The notes under the pieces: generated by a model | Database searches by the model: none | What the model was told of the DNA's origin: nothing | What the model saw: only the letters and a program-made list of their open reading frames with translations | Shown: positions 19,607 to 27,203 of the stretch, one piece after another | How the letters are laid out: the number at the start of each line of letters is the position of its first letter | Position numbering within the stretch: position 1 is the stretch's first letter | From: DASQBT01 sp963746955 | GTDB taxonomy: Bacteria > Pseudomonadota > Gammaproteobacteria > Burkholderiales > Thiobacillaceae | Assembly (NCBI GenBank): GCA_963746955.1 | Contig: CAVVDR010000004.1 | Span: 62,001 to 126,000, forward strand | DNA length: 64,000 bases | Direction: 5' to 3' | Program-made: the position numbers and the translations under genes

Positions 19607-20197
19607 TTACAGGGGCCGCGTTATAACGATGGCGCCACGCAATTCGCCCGCACGGTAGCCCACCGCCTGGTCGTCTGGATAGTCCGCCTTGAGGCGAGCT
19701 TTTACGTCGTCGGGGATAGCGTCTGGCCCGCCATGACAGGTCAGACAGATCGGTTGCACGCCGATCGCCTTGGCGTAGAGCAAGGTCGGCTTGCCGCCCT
19801 CCCGCACCACCTTCCAGGATTCCATGCCGTCAAGCTTCTTTCCTTCGGCCATGCGCTTGAAAAATTCATTCAGTGCCGCCTGTTGCCAGGCATTGGGGCT
19901 GTTCAGGGGATTGCGCACCCGGGTGCCGACGCGCCCCACCTTCCACCCCGTTTCCTGCGACAGTTTGCCCGCAATTTCCGGTGCCGCGACCTTGCAGACC
20001 GAGACTGCCGCCGCAGGTCCGTTTGCCATCATCTCTGCTTTCAGCCGGCCGCCCAGTTGTGTAACCAGCTTGCCCGCCACGGCCCTGGTCTCGTCGAGGG
20101 TCTTGGCGTCAACTGTGGTTGGGACGCCGGTCGCCGTGGAGCAGGCGGCCACTATGACGGCAACAATTGCAACGGTGAGCGCGAAGGGATATTTCAT
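19607..20197 (-). CDS. DUF3365 (Tll0287-like) haem-c lipoprotein
   Basis: A 196-residue exported protein. The signal peptide ends in the lipobox VAAC (Cys19), indicating a lipoprotein. A single c-type haem motif CLTCH lies late in the domain, in a context (GVQPICLTCHGG) typical of DUF3365/Tll0287-like haem sensor domains. The frame is open much further upstream, but I start at 20197: a GGAG ribosome-binding site is 6 bases before, and the signal peptide begins right there. It may sense redox state or ligands at the membrane. It is convergent with the hemolysin III gene. Confidence 0.88.
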   Translation of the reverse strand: MKYPFALTVAIVAVIVAACSTATGVPTTVDAKTLDETRAVAGKLVTQLGGRLKAEMMANGPAAAVSVCKVAAPEIAGKLSQETGWKVGRVGTRVRNPLNSPNAWQQAALNEFFKRMAEGKKLDGMESWKVVREGGKPTLLYAKAIGVQPICLTCHGGPDAIPDDVKARLKADYPDDQAVGYRAGELRGAIVITRPL

Positions 20198-20485
20198 TGG
20201 GAACTCCATTTGAGGTCTGACGATCTGGTAAGCCGGTTCAAGATCGGCAGGGGTTGGTACGAACCTCGGCCAGGTCCACAGCAGCGTAAACAGCCGGTAC
20301 AATTGTAGGGTAGATTGCCTCCGGGCTGCCAATCGAAGCGGACGGGGACCCGGCATAATCTCGATAAATTCGCGCGGGAAAAAGTCTCCCTCATGCCTCG
20401 GACAAGTCCTCATGCATACCTACGGTAATCGTCTCGCTGCGGCCTGTAGCCATGCCAAGCAGAGTTCATTTCAAGGAACACTACG

Positions 20486-20995
20486 ATGGATTTGCTGAAA
20501 CCGCGCTATATCTGGCTTGCCGTGGCAGCGGCCAGCGCCGGTCTGGTGGTGGCCAGCTTCGCCCTGACTGTCTGGCTCAAGCTGCATCCCTGCCCGCTGT
20601 GCATTTTCCAGCGCCTCCTGTTCATGATCATGAGCGTGCTGGCCCTTGCCGCCTTCCTCAGTGCCAGGCGTAGTGCGGCAAAGGCGGCTGGGGCCCTCGC
20701 CCTGCTCACAGCCCTTTCTGGCGCGGGTGTCGCGGCGTATCAGCTTTGGCTCCAAGCCCAGCCGGCAACCCTGTTCACCTGCGGTGGCGCCAACCCCAAC
20801 CTCATCGAGCGCCTCGTGGACTGGCTGGGTCAAAGACTGCCCGCCCTGTTCCTGGCCACCGGAATATGCGGCGACAAGGAACTGGTCATCTTGGGCTTTT
20901 CCCTCGCGGCATGGGCGCTGGCCGCTTTTGCGGCAAGCGGGGTGGCCATTCTCTGGGTTCTGCTCCGGGGGCGTGGAGAAGGCCAGGGAATCTGA
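20486..20995 (+). CDS. dsbB: Disulfide bond formation protein DsbB
   Basis: A 169-residue, four-span membrane protein that reoxidises DsbA and passes electrons to quinone. The first redox pair is CPLC (Cys36, Cys39) in HPCPLCIFQR; the second pair is Cys99 and Cys128 in the second periplasmic loop. An AAGGA ribosome-binding site precedes the ATG. No dsbA lies in the window. Together with dsbD and the tlpA-like gene it gives the window both oxidising and reducing branches of periplasmic thiol chemistry. Confidence 0.95.
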   Translation: MDLLKPRYIWLAVAAASAGLVVASFALTVWLKLHPCPLCIFQRLLFMIMSVLALAAFLSARRSAAKAAGALALLTALSGAGVAAYQLWLQAQPATLFTCGGANPNLIERLVDWLGQRLPALFLATGICGDKELVILGFSLAAWALAAFAASGVAILWVLLRGRGEGQGI

Positions 20996-21126
20996 ACTCT
21001 GGCAGGTCGCCACGGGTTCGCCAGTCTCCGGGAAGCTTGCTACTTCGCACCAATTCGACGCGTCGCTCGTGGCGAGAAGTGGCGGGAAAGGGCCATTCGG
21101 AAAGGCAAGTCCCCTCCGGGCTAATT

Positions 21127-21155
21127 TTGACTCTCCTCCCCGCTTGAAGGATAAT
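21127..21155 (+). promoter_or_regulatory. Sigma-70 promoter of the gcv operon
   Basis: TTGACT (21127-21132) and GATAAT (21150-21155) are separated by exactly 17 bases; each hexamer matches consensus at 5 of 6 positions. Transcription should start at about 21162, exactly where the glycine riboswitch begins. Confidence 0.8.
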
Positions 21156-21161
21156 TCGCCG

Positions 21162-21343
21162 GTCGGGAGAGAGCACTCTGCGTGCCGCCGAAGGCGTAAT
21201 CACCCATAATCGCTCAGGCAACAGGAACCGACAGGAACAAATCTCTGGAGAGCGCCGCGCCCCGAACCGGGGTTACGCGGACACCGAAGGGGCACGGGGG
21301 ACAACCCTCCAATCTCTCAGGTACCAAGGACAGAGGGGTGAGG
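21162..21343 (+). ncRNA. Tandem glycine riboswitch
   Basis: Two glycine aptamers lie in series before gcvT. Aptamer 1 (about 21162-21236) has GGGAGAG, the core GCCGCCGAAGG (21184-21194), CGCTCAGGCAACAGG and ACAGG. Aptamer 2 (about 21241-21339) has TCTCTGGAGAG, the core CACCGAAGGGGC (21282-21293), TCTCAGGTA (21315-21323) and GGACAGAGGGG. These match the published gcvT-element consensus. The 3' strand of aptamer 2 P1 shares bases with the following terminator, so glycine binding should block termination and turn the operon on. Confidence 0.93.
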
Positions 21344-21377
21344 CAAAGCCAGGCTTCGCCTCACCCCTTATTCTTTT
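21334..21377 (+). terminator. Riboswitch expression-platform terminator
   Basis: An 11-base stem (AGGGGTGAGGC/GCCTCACCCCT, 21334-21344 with 21358-21368) is continued by an inner AAGCC/GGCTT stem and followed by TATTCTTTT. Its 5' arm overlaps the last bases of aptamer 2, so the aptamer and terminator are mutually exclusive. The gcvT ATG lies 12 bases after the T-run. Confidence 0.85.
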
Positions 21378-21388
21378 GTGAAGAGACC

Positions 21389-22474
21389 ATGAGCGGATTG
21401 AAGCAGACCCCCCTGAACGCAGCTCACCGCCAACTGGGCGCCAAGATGGTGGACTTCGGCGGCTGGGACATGCCGGTCAATTACGGCTCCCAGATCGAGG
21501 AGCATCACGCGGTGCGGCGCGACGCCGGCATGTTCGATGTGTCCCACATGCTGCCCCTGGATGTGGAGGGCGACAAGGCACGGGAATTTCTCACCTATAT
21601 GGTGGCAAACAACGTTGCCAAACTGAAAACGCCGGGCAAGGCAATCTACTCGTGCATGCTCAATGGGACGGGCGGCGTGATCGACGACCTTATCATCTAC
21701 TGGCGCGGCGAGAACCGCTTTCGCATCGTGGTCAATGCCGGCACCGCGGACAAGGATATCGTCTGGATGTACGGGCAGGCCGAACCCTACGGGGTGAAAC
21801 TTGCGCCCCGGCGCGACCTGGCCATGATCGCGATCCAGGGCCCGAATGCGCGGCAGAAGGTATGGGATGCCATGCCCGGGCTGCAGGATGTTTCGGCAGC
21901 GATTACCCCTTTCAATGCGGCGGACGTGGGCGGCATGTTCGTGGCCCGTACCGGCTACACCGGAGAAGACGGGTTTGAAATCATGCTCCCGGTGAAGGCG
22001 GCGCCCTTTTTCTGGCAGTCTCTGGTGGAAGCAGGGGTCAAGCCGTGCGGCTTGGGCGCGCGCGACACCCTGCGGCTGGAAGCAGGGATGAATCTGTACG
22101 GCCAGGACATGGATGAGACGACGTCGCCGCTGGAATCGGGTCTGGCCTGGACAGTGGACCTCCAGAGCGAGCGCGATTTCGTCGGCAAGGCCGCCCTGCA
22201 GAAAAGCGAGATCACCCGCCAGCTGGTCGGGCTGGTGCTGCTGGATCGCGGCGTGCTGCGCAGCCACCAGAAGGTTTTCACCAAACACGGCGAAGGCGAG
22301 ATTACCAGCGGCACGTTTTCGCCCACCCTTGAAAGATCTGTCGCCCTGGCGCGGATCCCGTTAGGGATCGCGCCCGGGGAAGAAGTCGCGGTGGAAATTC
22401 GCGACAGGAAGCTGAAAGCAAGGGTCGTGAAATATCCCTTTGTGCGCAACGGAAGAAGTCTGATTGACATTTGA
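21389..22474 (+). CDS. gcvT: Glycine cleavage system T protein (aminomethyltransferase)
   Basis: A 361-residue tetrahydrofolate-dependent enzyme that takes the aminomethyl group from lipoylated GcvH, yielding 5,10-methylene-THF and ammonia. It opens LKQTPLNAAHRQLGAKMVDFGGWDMPV and has the family segments ARTGYTGEDGFEI and RDTLRLEAGMNLYG. The frame extends upstream to a GTG inside the riboswitch; the true start is the ATG at 21389, just after the terminator's T-run. It is the first gene of the operon. Confidence 0.97.
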   Translation: MSGLKQTPLNAAHRQLGAKMVDFGGWDMPVNYGSQIEEHHAVRRDAGMFDVSHMLPLDVEGDKAREFLTYMVANNVAKLKTPGKAIYSCMLNGTGGVIDDLIIYWRGENRFRIVVNAGTADKDIVWMYGQAEPYGVKLAPRRDLAMIAIQGPNARQKVWDAMPGLQDVSAAITPFNAADVGGMFVARTGYTGEDGFEIMLPVKAAPFFWQSLVEAGVKPCGLGARDTLRLEAGMNLYGQDMDETTSPLESGLAWTVDLQSERDFVGKAALQKSEITRQLVGLVLLDRGVLRSHQKVFTKHGEGEITSGTFSPTLERSVALARIPLGIAPGEEVAVEIRDRKLKARVVKYPFVRNGRSLIDI

Positions 22475-22565
22475 ACAGGCAGGGCAAGTGGACAGGGGTA
22501 GAAGCAATCAGGTGCCCCCTCATGTCCTCAAGTCCACTTCGTAAATTAGATCCTAGGAGCTTTCA

Positions 22566-22955
22566 ATGAGCGTTCCCGCCGGCCTGAAATACACCAAGAC
22601 CCACGAATGGGTCAAAGTCGAAATCGACGGCAGCCTGACGGTCGGCATTACCCATCACGCCCAGGACTTGCTGGGTGACATGGTGTTTGTCGAATTCCCC
22701 ACGGTCGGCCGCGCGCTCAGTGCAGGCGAGGAATGCGCCTTGGTCGAATCGGTCAAGGCCGCGTCTGACGTGTATGCCCCGGTGGCCGGCGAAGTGACTG
22801 CCAGCAACACCGAAGTGGAAGGCTCGCCCGAATTAATCAACAAGGATCCTTACGGCGCCTGGATGTTCAAGCTCAAACCAGCGAATCCGGGGGACCTGAA
22901 CGCGCTGCTTGACGCCGCGGCCTATGAAGCACAAGTGGCTTCCGAGGCGCACTGA
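22566..22955 (+). CDS. gcvH: Glycine cleavage system H protein
   Basis: A 129-residue lipoyl carrier protein that shuttles the aminomethyl intermediate between the P, T and L proteins. The lipoylated residue is Lys64 in ESVKAASD; the YTKTHEWVKVE opening and the terminal region with NPGDLNALLDAAAYEAQV are typical. AGGAGC is placed 7 bases before the ATG. The 91-base gap from gcvT contains an imperfect palindrome. Confidence 0.97.
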   Translation: MSVPAGLKYTKTHEWVKVEIDGSLTVGITHHAQDLLGDMVFVEFPTVGRALSAGEECALVESVKAASDVYAPVAGEVTASNTEVEGSPELINKDPYGAWMFKLKPANPGDLNALLDAAAYEAQVASEAH

Positions 22956-23021
22956 ATCCGGTCAAGGGTGACGCGTCAAGGCAAGTACCGCTCGAACCCT
23001 ACCCCTCGCTCCTCACGACCC

Positions 23022-24395
23022 ATGCCGTTCATTCCCCACTCCGAACAGGACATCGCCGAGATGCTGGTCAGCATCGGCGTTCGCGGTATCGACGAGCTGT
23101 TTGACGAAATTCCCGACGCCTTGAAGACGCGTGGTCTGAGCAAGGTTCCCGCGGGCGCAAGCGAAATGGAAATCACGCGACTGATGCTGGAACGCGCGGA
23201 ACAGGATGGCCGCTACTTGAGCTTCCTCGGCGCCGGTGCTTACGAGCATCACATTCCGGCCGCGGTCTGGCAGATCACTACGCGCGGCGAGTTCTATTCG
23301 GCTTATACGCCTTATCAGGCCGAAGCCTCGCAGGGCACCTTGCAGCTCATCTACGAATTCCAGACCATGATGACGCGCCTGACCGGGCTGGACGTGTCGA
23401 ATGCTTCGATGTACGACGGTGGTTCTGGTCTGGCGGAAGCGGTCCTGATGGCAGTGCGCGCCAACAAGAGCGGCGCTCGCGGGGTGTTGATGCCCAGGGC
23501 CGTGCATCCGCTGTACCGGGCGGCCTGCCGCGCCATCGCCCGCAACCAGAATATCGAACTGGTGGAAGTCGGCTACGACCGTGCCACCGGACGCAGCGTA
23601 CTGCCGCAAAGCGCGGAAGACTGCGCCGCCCTGGTGATTCCCCAGCCCAACTTCTTCGGCGTGCTGGAAGATGTCGATGCGCTCACCGACTGGGCCCATG
23701 CCAACAAGCTGCTGGCGATTGCGCTGGTCAACCCGATGAGCCTCGCGGTATTGAAGGCGCCGGGCAAGTGGGGAACAGGCGGTGCGGACATCGCCGTAGG
23801 TGAGGGCCAGCCCCTGGGCGCTCCATTGGCTTCCGGGGGCCCCTACTACGGCTTCATGTGCTGCAAGCAGGAGTTCGTCCGGCAAATGCCGGGGCGCATC
23901 GTGGGACGCACCGTGGACCTTGAAGGCAAGCCGGGCTTTACTCTGACCCTGCAGGCGCGCGAACAGCACATCCGCCGGTCCAAAGCCACGTCCAACATCT
24001 GCACCAACCAAGGGCTGGTGGTCACCGCTTCCACGATCTACATGAGCCTGCTGGGACCGGAGGGCTTGAGCCGCGTCGCGCGTACCTCACATGCCAATAC
24101 CGTCGCGCTGGCGGACAAGCTGGTGGCTGCGGGTGCAAACAGAGTCTTTTCCGGCCCGGCCTTTCACGAAACCGTCATCAGCACCCCGGTGGCCAATGGC
24201 AAGCTGCTGCATGCCCTGCTGGGCCAGGGCATTGTCGGCGGCTATGACCTGGCGCACGATTACCCGGAACTGGGCAATGCCATCCTGGTGTGCGCGACGG
24301 AGACCAAAACGGAGGCAGATCTGGATCGGTATGCCCAGCAAGTGCAACGTATCGTGGCTAAACTGAACGAACCGCCGCCCTGCGCGCGGAAATAG
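23022..24395 (+). CDS. gcvPA: Glycine dehydrogenase (decarboxylating) subunit 1
   Basis: A 457-residue first subunit of the two-part P protein, which decarboxylates glycine with pyridoxal phosphate and loads GcvH. The start MPFIPHSEQDIAEMLVSIGV at 23022 matches the family's IPHT..DI..ML opening, so I reject the longer frame from 22968. The middle has VSNASMYDGGSGLAEA and AVHPLYR. Many bacteria have one fused GcvP of about 950 residues; here the subunits are split, and the gene for subunit 2 follows after an intervening tpx. Confidence 0.96.
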   Translation: MPFIPHSEQDIAEMLVSIGVRGIDELFDEIPDALKTRGLSKVPAGASEMEITRLMLERAEQDGRYLSFLGAGAYEHHIPAAVWQITTRGEFYSAYTPYQAEASQGTLQLIYEFQTMMTRLTGLDVSNASMYDGGSGLAEAVLMAVRANKSGARGVLMPRAVHPLYRAACRAIARNQNIELVEVGYDRATGRSVLPQSAEDCAALVIPQPNFFGVLEDVDALTDWAHANKLLAIALVNPMSLAVLKAPGKWGTGGADIAVGEGQPLGAPLASGGPYYGFMCCKQEFVRQMPGRIVGRTVDLEGKPGFTLTLQAREQHIRRSKATSNICTNQGLVVTASTIYMSLLGPEGLSRVARTSHANTVALADKLVAAGANRVFSGPAFHETVISTPVANGKLLHALLGQGIVGGYDLAHDYPELGNAILVCATETKTEADLDRYAQQVQRIVAKLNEPPPCARK

Positions 24396-24503
24396 TTTTC
24401 GTATGCGCTTTAACAAGGGGGATGGGAGAGCAGGAGCAGGATTCTTGTGCGTTTTTCTCCTGTCCTCATGTCCTCTTTGTGAGAGATTATGAAGGAGAGC
24501 AAC

Positions 24504-25013
24504 ATGGCAACAGTAACCAAAGGCGGTGTACCAACCGAGGTGGCCGGCACCTTTCCCAAGGTCGGCAGCAGCGCCCCGGACTTCAAGCTGGTTAACAAGG
24601 ACTTGGCCGATGTCCGGCTGGCTGATTTCGCCGGCAAGCGCAAGGTGCTCGACATCGTGGTCAGCCTGGACACTGGCATTTGCGCTGATTCCGCGCGCAA
24701 GTTCAACGCGGCGGCAAGCAAGCTTGGCAACACTGTGGTGTTGGTGATTTCTGCCGACCTGCCCTTCGCGCAGGGACGTTTTTGCGGGGCCGAAGGACTG
24801 GACAACGTGATCACCCTGTCGACCATGCGCGGCTGGGAATTCAAGAAGAATTACGGCGTGGACATCCACAGCGGCCCCCTGGCGGGCCTGTGTGCCCGCG
24901 CGGTCATCGTGCTGAATGAACAGAATAAAGTGATCTACACCGAGCTCGTGCCCGAGATCGCGCAGGAGCCCAATTACGATGCCGCATTGGCGGAGTTGAA
25001 AAGAGGCCAGTGA
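24504..25013 (+). CDS. tpx: Thiol peroxidase Tpx
   Basis: A 169-residue atypical 2-Cys peroxiredoxin that reduces hydroperoxides with thioredoxin. The peroxidatic Cys60 is in SLDTGICADSARKFN and the resolving Cys94 in LPFAQGRFC. I start at the ATG 24504 (MATVTKGGVPTEV), which has AAGGAGAG just upstream; a longer in-frame start at 24489 would place that ribosome-binding site inside the gene. It lies between the two P-protein genes, 108 bases after gcvPA and 87 before gcvPB. Confidence 0.95.
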   Translation: MATVTKGGVPTEVAGTFPKVGSSAPDFKLVNKDLADVRLADFAGKRKVLDIVVSLDTGICADSARKFNAAASKLGNTVVLVISADLPFAQGRFCGAEGLDNVITLSTMRGWEFKKNYGVDIHSGPLAGLCARAVIVLNEQNKVIYTELVPEIAQEPNYDAALAELKRGQ

Positions 25014-25100
25014 GGAGCAAGGCATCGGGAGTTAGGCCGAGCTTTGCCGCTCCCTTGTTTTCGCGCTTCACCCCTCACTCCTAAGCCCTCACGGATACTT

Positions 25101-26549
25101 GTGCTGATATTCGACCATTCCCATCCCGGGCGGGCCGCCCATGCCCAGATGCCCGCAGCGGACACGTCCCTGTCCGATCTACCCGCCGATCTGTTGCGCG
25201 AGGCGCCGCCCGCGCTGCCCGAGTGTTCGGAGCTGGACGTGGTGAGGCACTACACGCGGCTCTCACAGAAGAACTTCTCCATCGACACCCAGTTCTATCC
25301 CCTGGGCTCATGCACCATGAAATACAATCCGCGCGCGTGCAATTCAATCGCCATGCTGCCGCAATTTCTGGCACGGCATCCGCATGCGCCGGCCGAGACC
25401 GGGCAGGGGTTTCTGCAGTCCCTGTTCGAATTGCAGGAAATGCTCAAGGACGTGACCGGCATGGCGGGCGTGTCGCTGGCGCCCATGGCGGGCGCGCAGG
25501 GCGAGTTTGCCGGCATCGCCATGATCCGCGCCTACCATGATGCGCGCGGCGACCATGCGCGCAGCGAAATCCTGGTGCCCAACGCCGCGCACGGCACCAA
25601 CCCGGCCAGCGCCGTGATGTGCGGCTACACGGTGAAGGAGATTCCCACCGACCGCGAAGGCAACGTCGATCTGGTGGCGCTTACAGCCGCGGTGGGGCCG
25701 CACACTGCTGGCCTGATGCTGACCAATCCATCCACCCTCGGCGTGTTCGAGAAAACCATCCAGGACATGCGGAAGATCGTTCACGATGCCGGCGGCCTGC
25801 TCTACTACGATGGCGCCAACCTGAATGCCATACTGGGGCTCGTGCGGCCCGGCGACATGGGCTTCGACGTGATCCACATGAATCTGCACAAGACCTTCTC
25901 CACCCCACATGGCGGCGGCGGCCCGGGCGCGGGCCCGGTGGGAGTGGGCGAGCGCCTGCTGCCCTTTCTACCGGTGCCGGTGGTGATCAACGACAAGGGC
26001 TTGTACCGCAACGCCGTCGAAGCCGACCTGCCCCAGTCGATCGGGCGCATGAGCGCCAACGGCGGCAATGCGGGGGTGCTGCTGCGTGCCTACGTGTACG
26101 CCCGCATGCTGGGCGCAGAAGGCATGCGCCGGGTGGCCGAGTTTGCCACCCTGAATGCCAACTACCTGATGGCCCGACTCCAGCACGGCGGGTTCGAACT
26201 GGCGTACCCGACGCGTCGCGCCAGTCACGAATTCATCGTCACCCTGAAAAAGCTCAAGGACGAGACTGGCGTCAGCGCGATGGATTTCGCGAAGCGTCTG
26301 CTCGACTACGGATTTCACGCTCCCACGACGTATTTTCCGCTGCTGGTGCCCGAGTGCCTGCTGATCGAGCCGTCCGAAACGGAAAGCAAGGAAACCCTGG
26401 ATGCCTTTGTCGATGCCTGCATCAAGATCAAGGACGAAGCCCGCAACCAGCCCGATCTGGTGAAGGGCGCACCCTACACCCAGCCGGTGCGAAGACTGGA
26501 CGATGTGAAAGCCGCACGGGAACTGGATCTGGCTTACAAGTCCGCTTGA
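25101..26549 (+). CDS. gcvPB: Glycine dehydrogenase (decarboxylating) subunit 2
   Basis: A 482-residue second P-protein subunit carrying the cofactor lysine, Lys264, in NLHKTFSTPHGGGGPG. The FYPLGSCTMKYNPR and AAHGTNPASA segments are family hallmarks. The usual start MLIFE.SHPGR corresponds here to a GTG at 25101 (LIFDHSHPGRAAHAQ), so I take it over the open upstream extension. Together with gcvPA, gcvH and gcvT it gives glycine cleavage apart from the L protein, which is not in this window. Confidence 0.95.
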   Translation: MLIFDHSHPGRAAHAQMPAADTSLSDLPADLLREAPPALPECSELDVVRHYTRLSQKNFSIDTQFYPLGSCTMKYNPRACNSIAMLPQFLARHPHAPAETGQGFLQSLFELQEMLKDVTGMAGVSLAPMAGAQGEFAGIAMIRAYHDARGDHARSEILVPNAAHGTNPASAVMCGYTVKEIPTDREGNVDLVALTAAVGPHTAGLMLTNPSTLGVFEKTIQDMRKIVHDAGGLLYYDGANLNAILGLVRPGDMGFDVIHMNLHKTFSTPHGGGGPGAGPVGVGERLLPFLPVPVVINDKGLYRNAVEADLPQSIGRMSANGGNAGVLLRAYVYARMLGAEGMRRVAEFATLNANYLMARLQHGGFELAYPTRRASHEFIVTLKKLKDETGVSAMDFAKRLLDYGFHAPTTYFPLLVPECLLIEPSETESKETLDAFVDACIKIKDEARNQPDLVKGAPYTQPVRRLDDVKAARELDLAYKSA

Positions 26550-26761
26550 CTCCTGCCCGTGCAGTTGCTCCGGCTTGGCGCGCAATGGCCAGGTGATTTG
26601 CCGCACCACCAATCAGACATTTTGAGAGGGCAGACCGTGCAATCCTTGGCGCGAATCAATTATCTGCTCCCTCAAACAGCCCATCCACGCAACGCCTCGC
26701 CGTCCCCGTCGCTTGCGAATCCCCATGTGGCCGTTACAGCTTTGCGGCATAATCACGGCGC

Positions 26762-27136
26762 ATGACCTCCCCATCCTCGTTCAAGGGCAAGACAGGGTTC
26801 AGGCGCATCTGGAACGCTCTGTTCTATTCCATTGATGGATTTCGCGCCGCCTTCCGTCACGAGGATGCCTTCCGTCAAGAAGCCATGCTGGCCGCGATTC
26901 TGCTTCCCTTCGCCTTCTGGTTGGGGAAAACAGGCGTGGAAAAAGCCCTGCTTTCGGGGACGGTTCTGCTGGTTCTCGTGGTTGAATTGCTTAACTCCGG
27001 AATTGAGGCTGTCGTGGACAAAGCTTCCCCGGAAGCCCATGAACTGGCCAAACGGGCCAAGGACATGGGCTCCGCCGCGGTGCTGCTGAGCCTGTTAAAT
27101 GCCCTGGTAGTCTGGCTTTGTGTGTTGGCCGGCTAA
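26762..27136 (+). CDS. dgkA: Diacylglycerol kinase DgkA
   Basis: A 124-residue, three-span inner-membrane enzyme that phosphorylates diacylglycerol to phosphatidic acid. The signature VVELLNSGIEAVVD around 79-92 and the following AKDMGSAAV contain the catalytic acidic residues. An amphipathic N-terminal helix (GFRRIWNALFYSIDGFRAAFRHEDAFRQE) is typical. It sits 212 bases after gcvPB and 67 before the FimV-like gene. Confidence 0.95.
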   Translation: MTSPSSFKGKTGFRRIWNALFYSIDGFRAAFRHEDAFRQEAMLAAILLPFAFWLGKTGVEKALLSGTVLLVLVVELLNSGIEAVVDKASPEAHELAKRAKDMGSAAVLLSLLNALVVWLCVLAG

Positions 27137-27203
27137 AGATTAGGTGCCGCGGACCCGCAAATCATCCATAGACCCGAACTGTCACACGATCTTGAAGCTG
27201 CCA

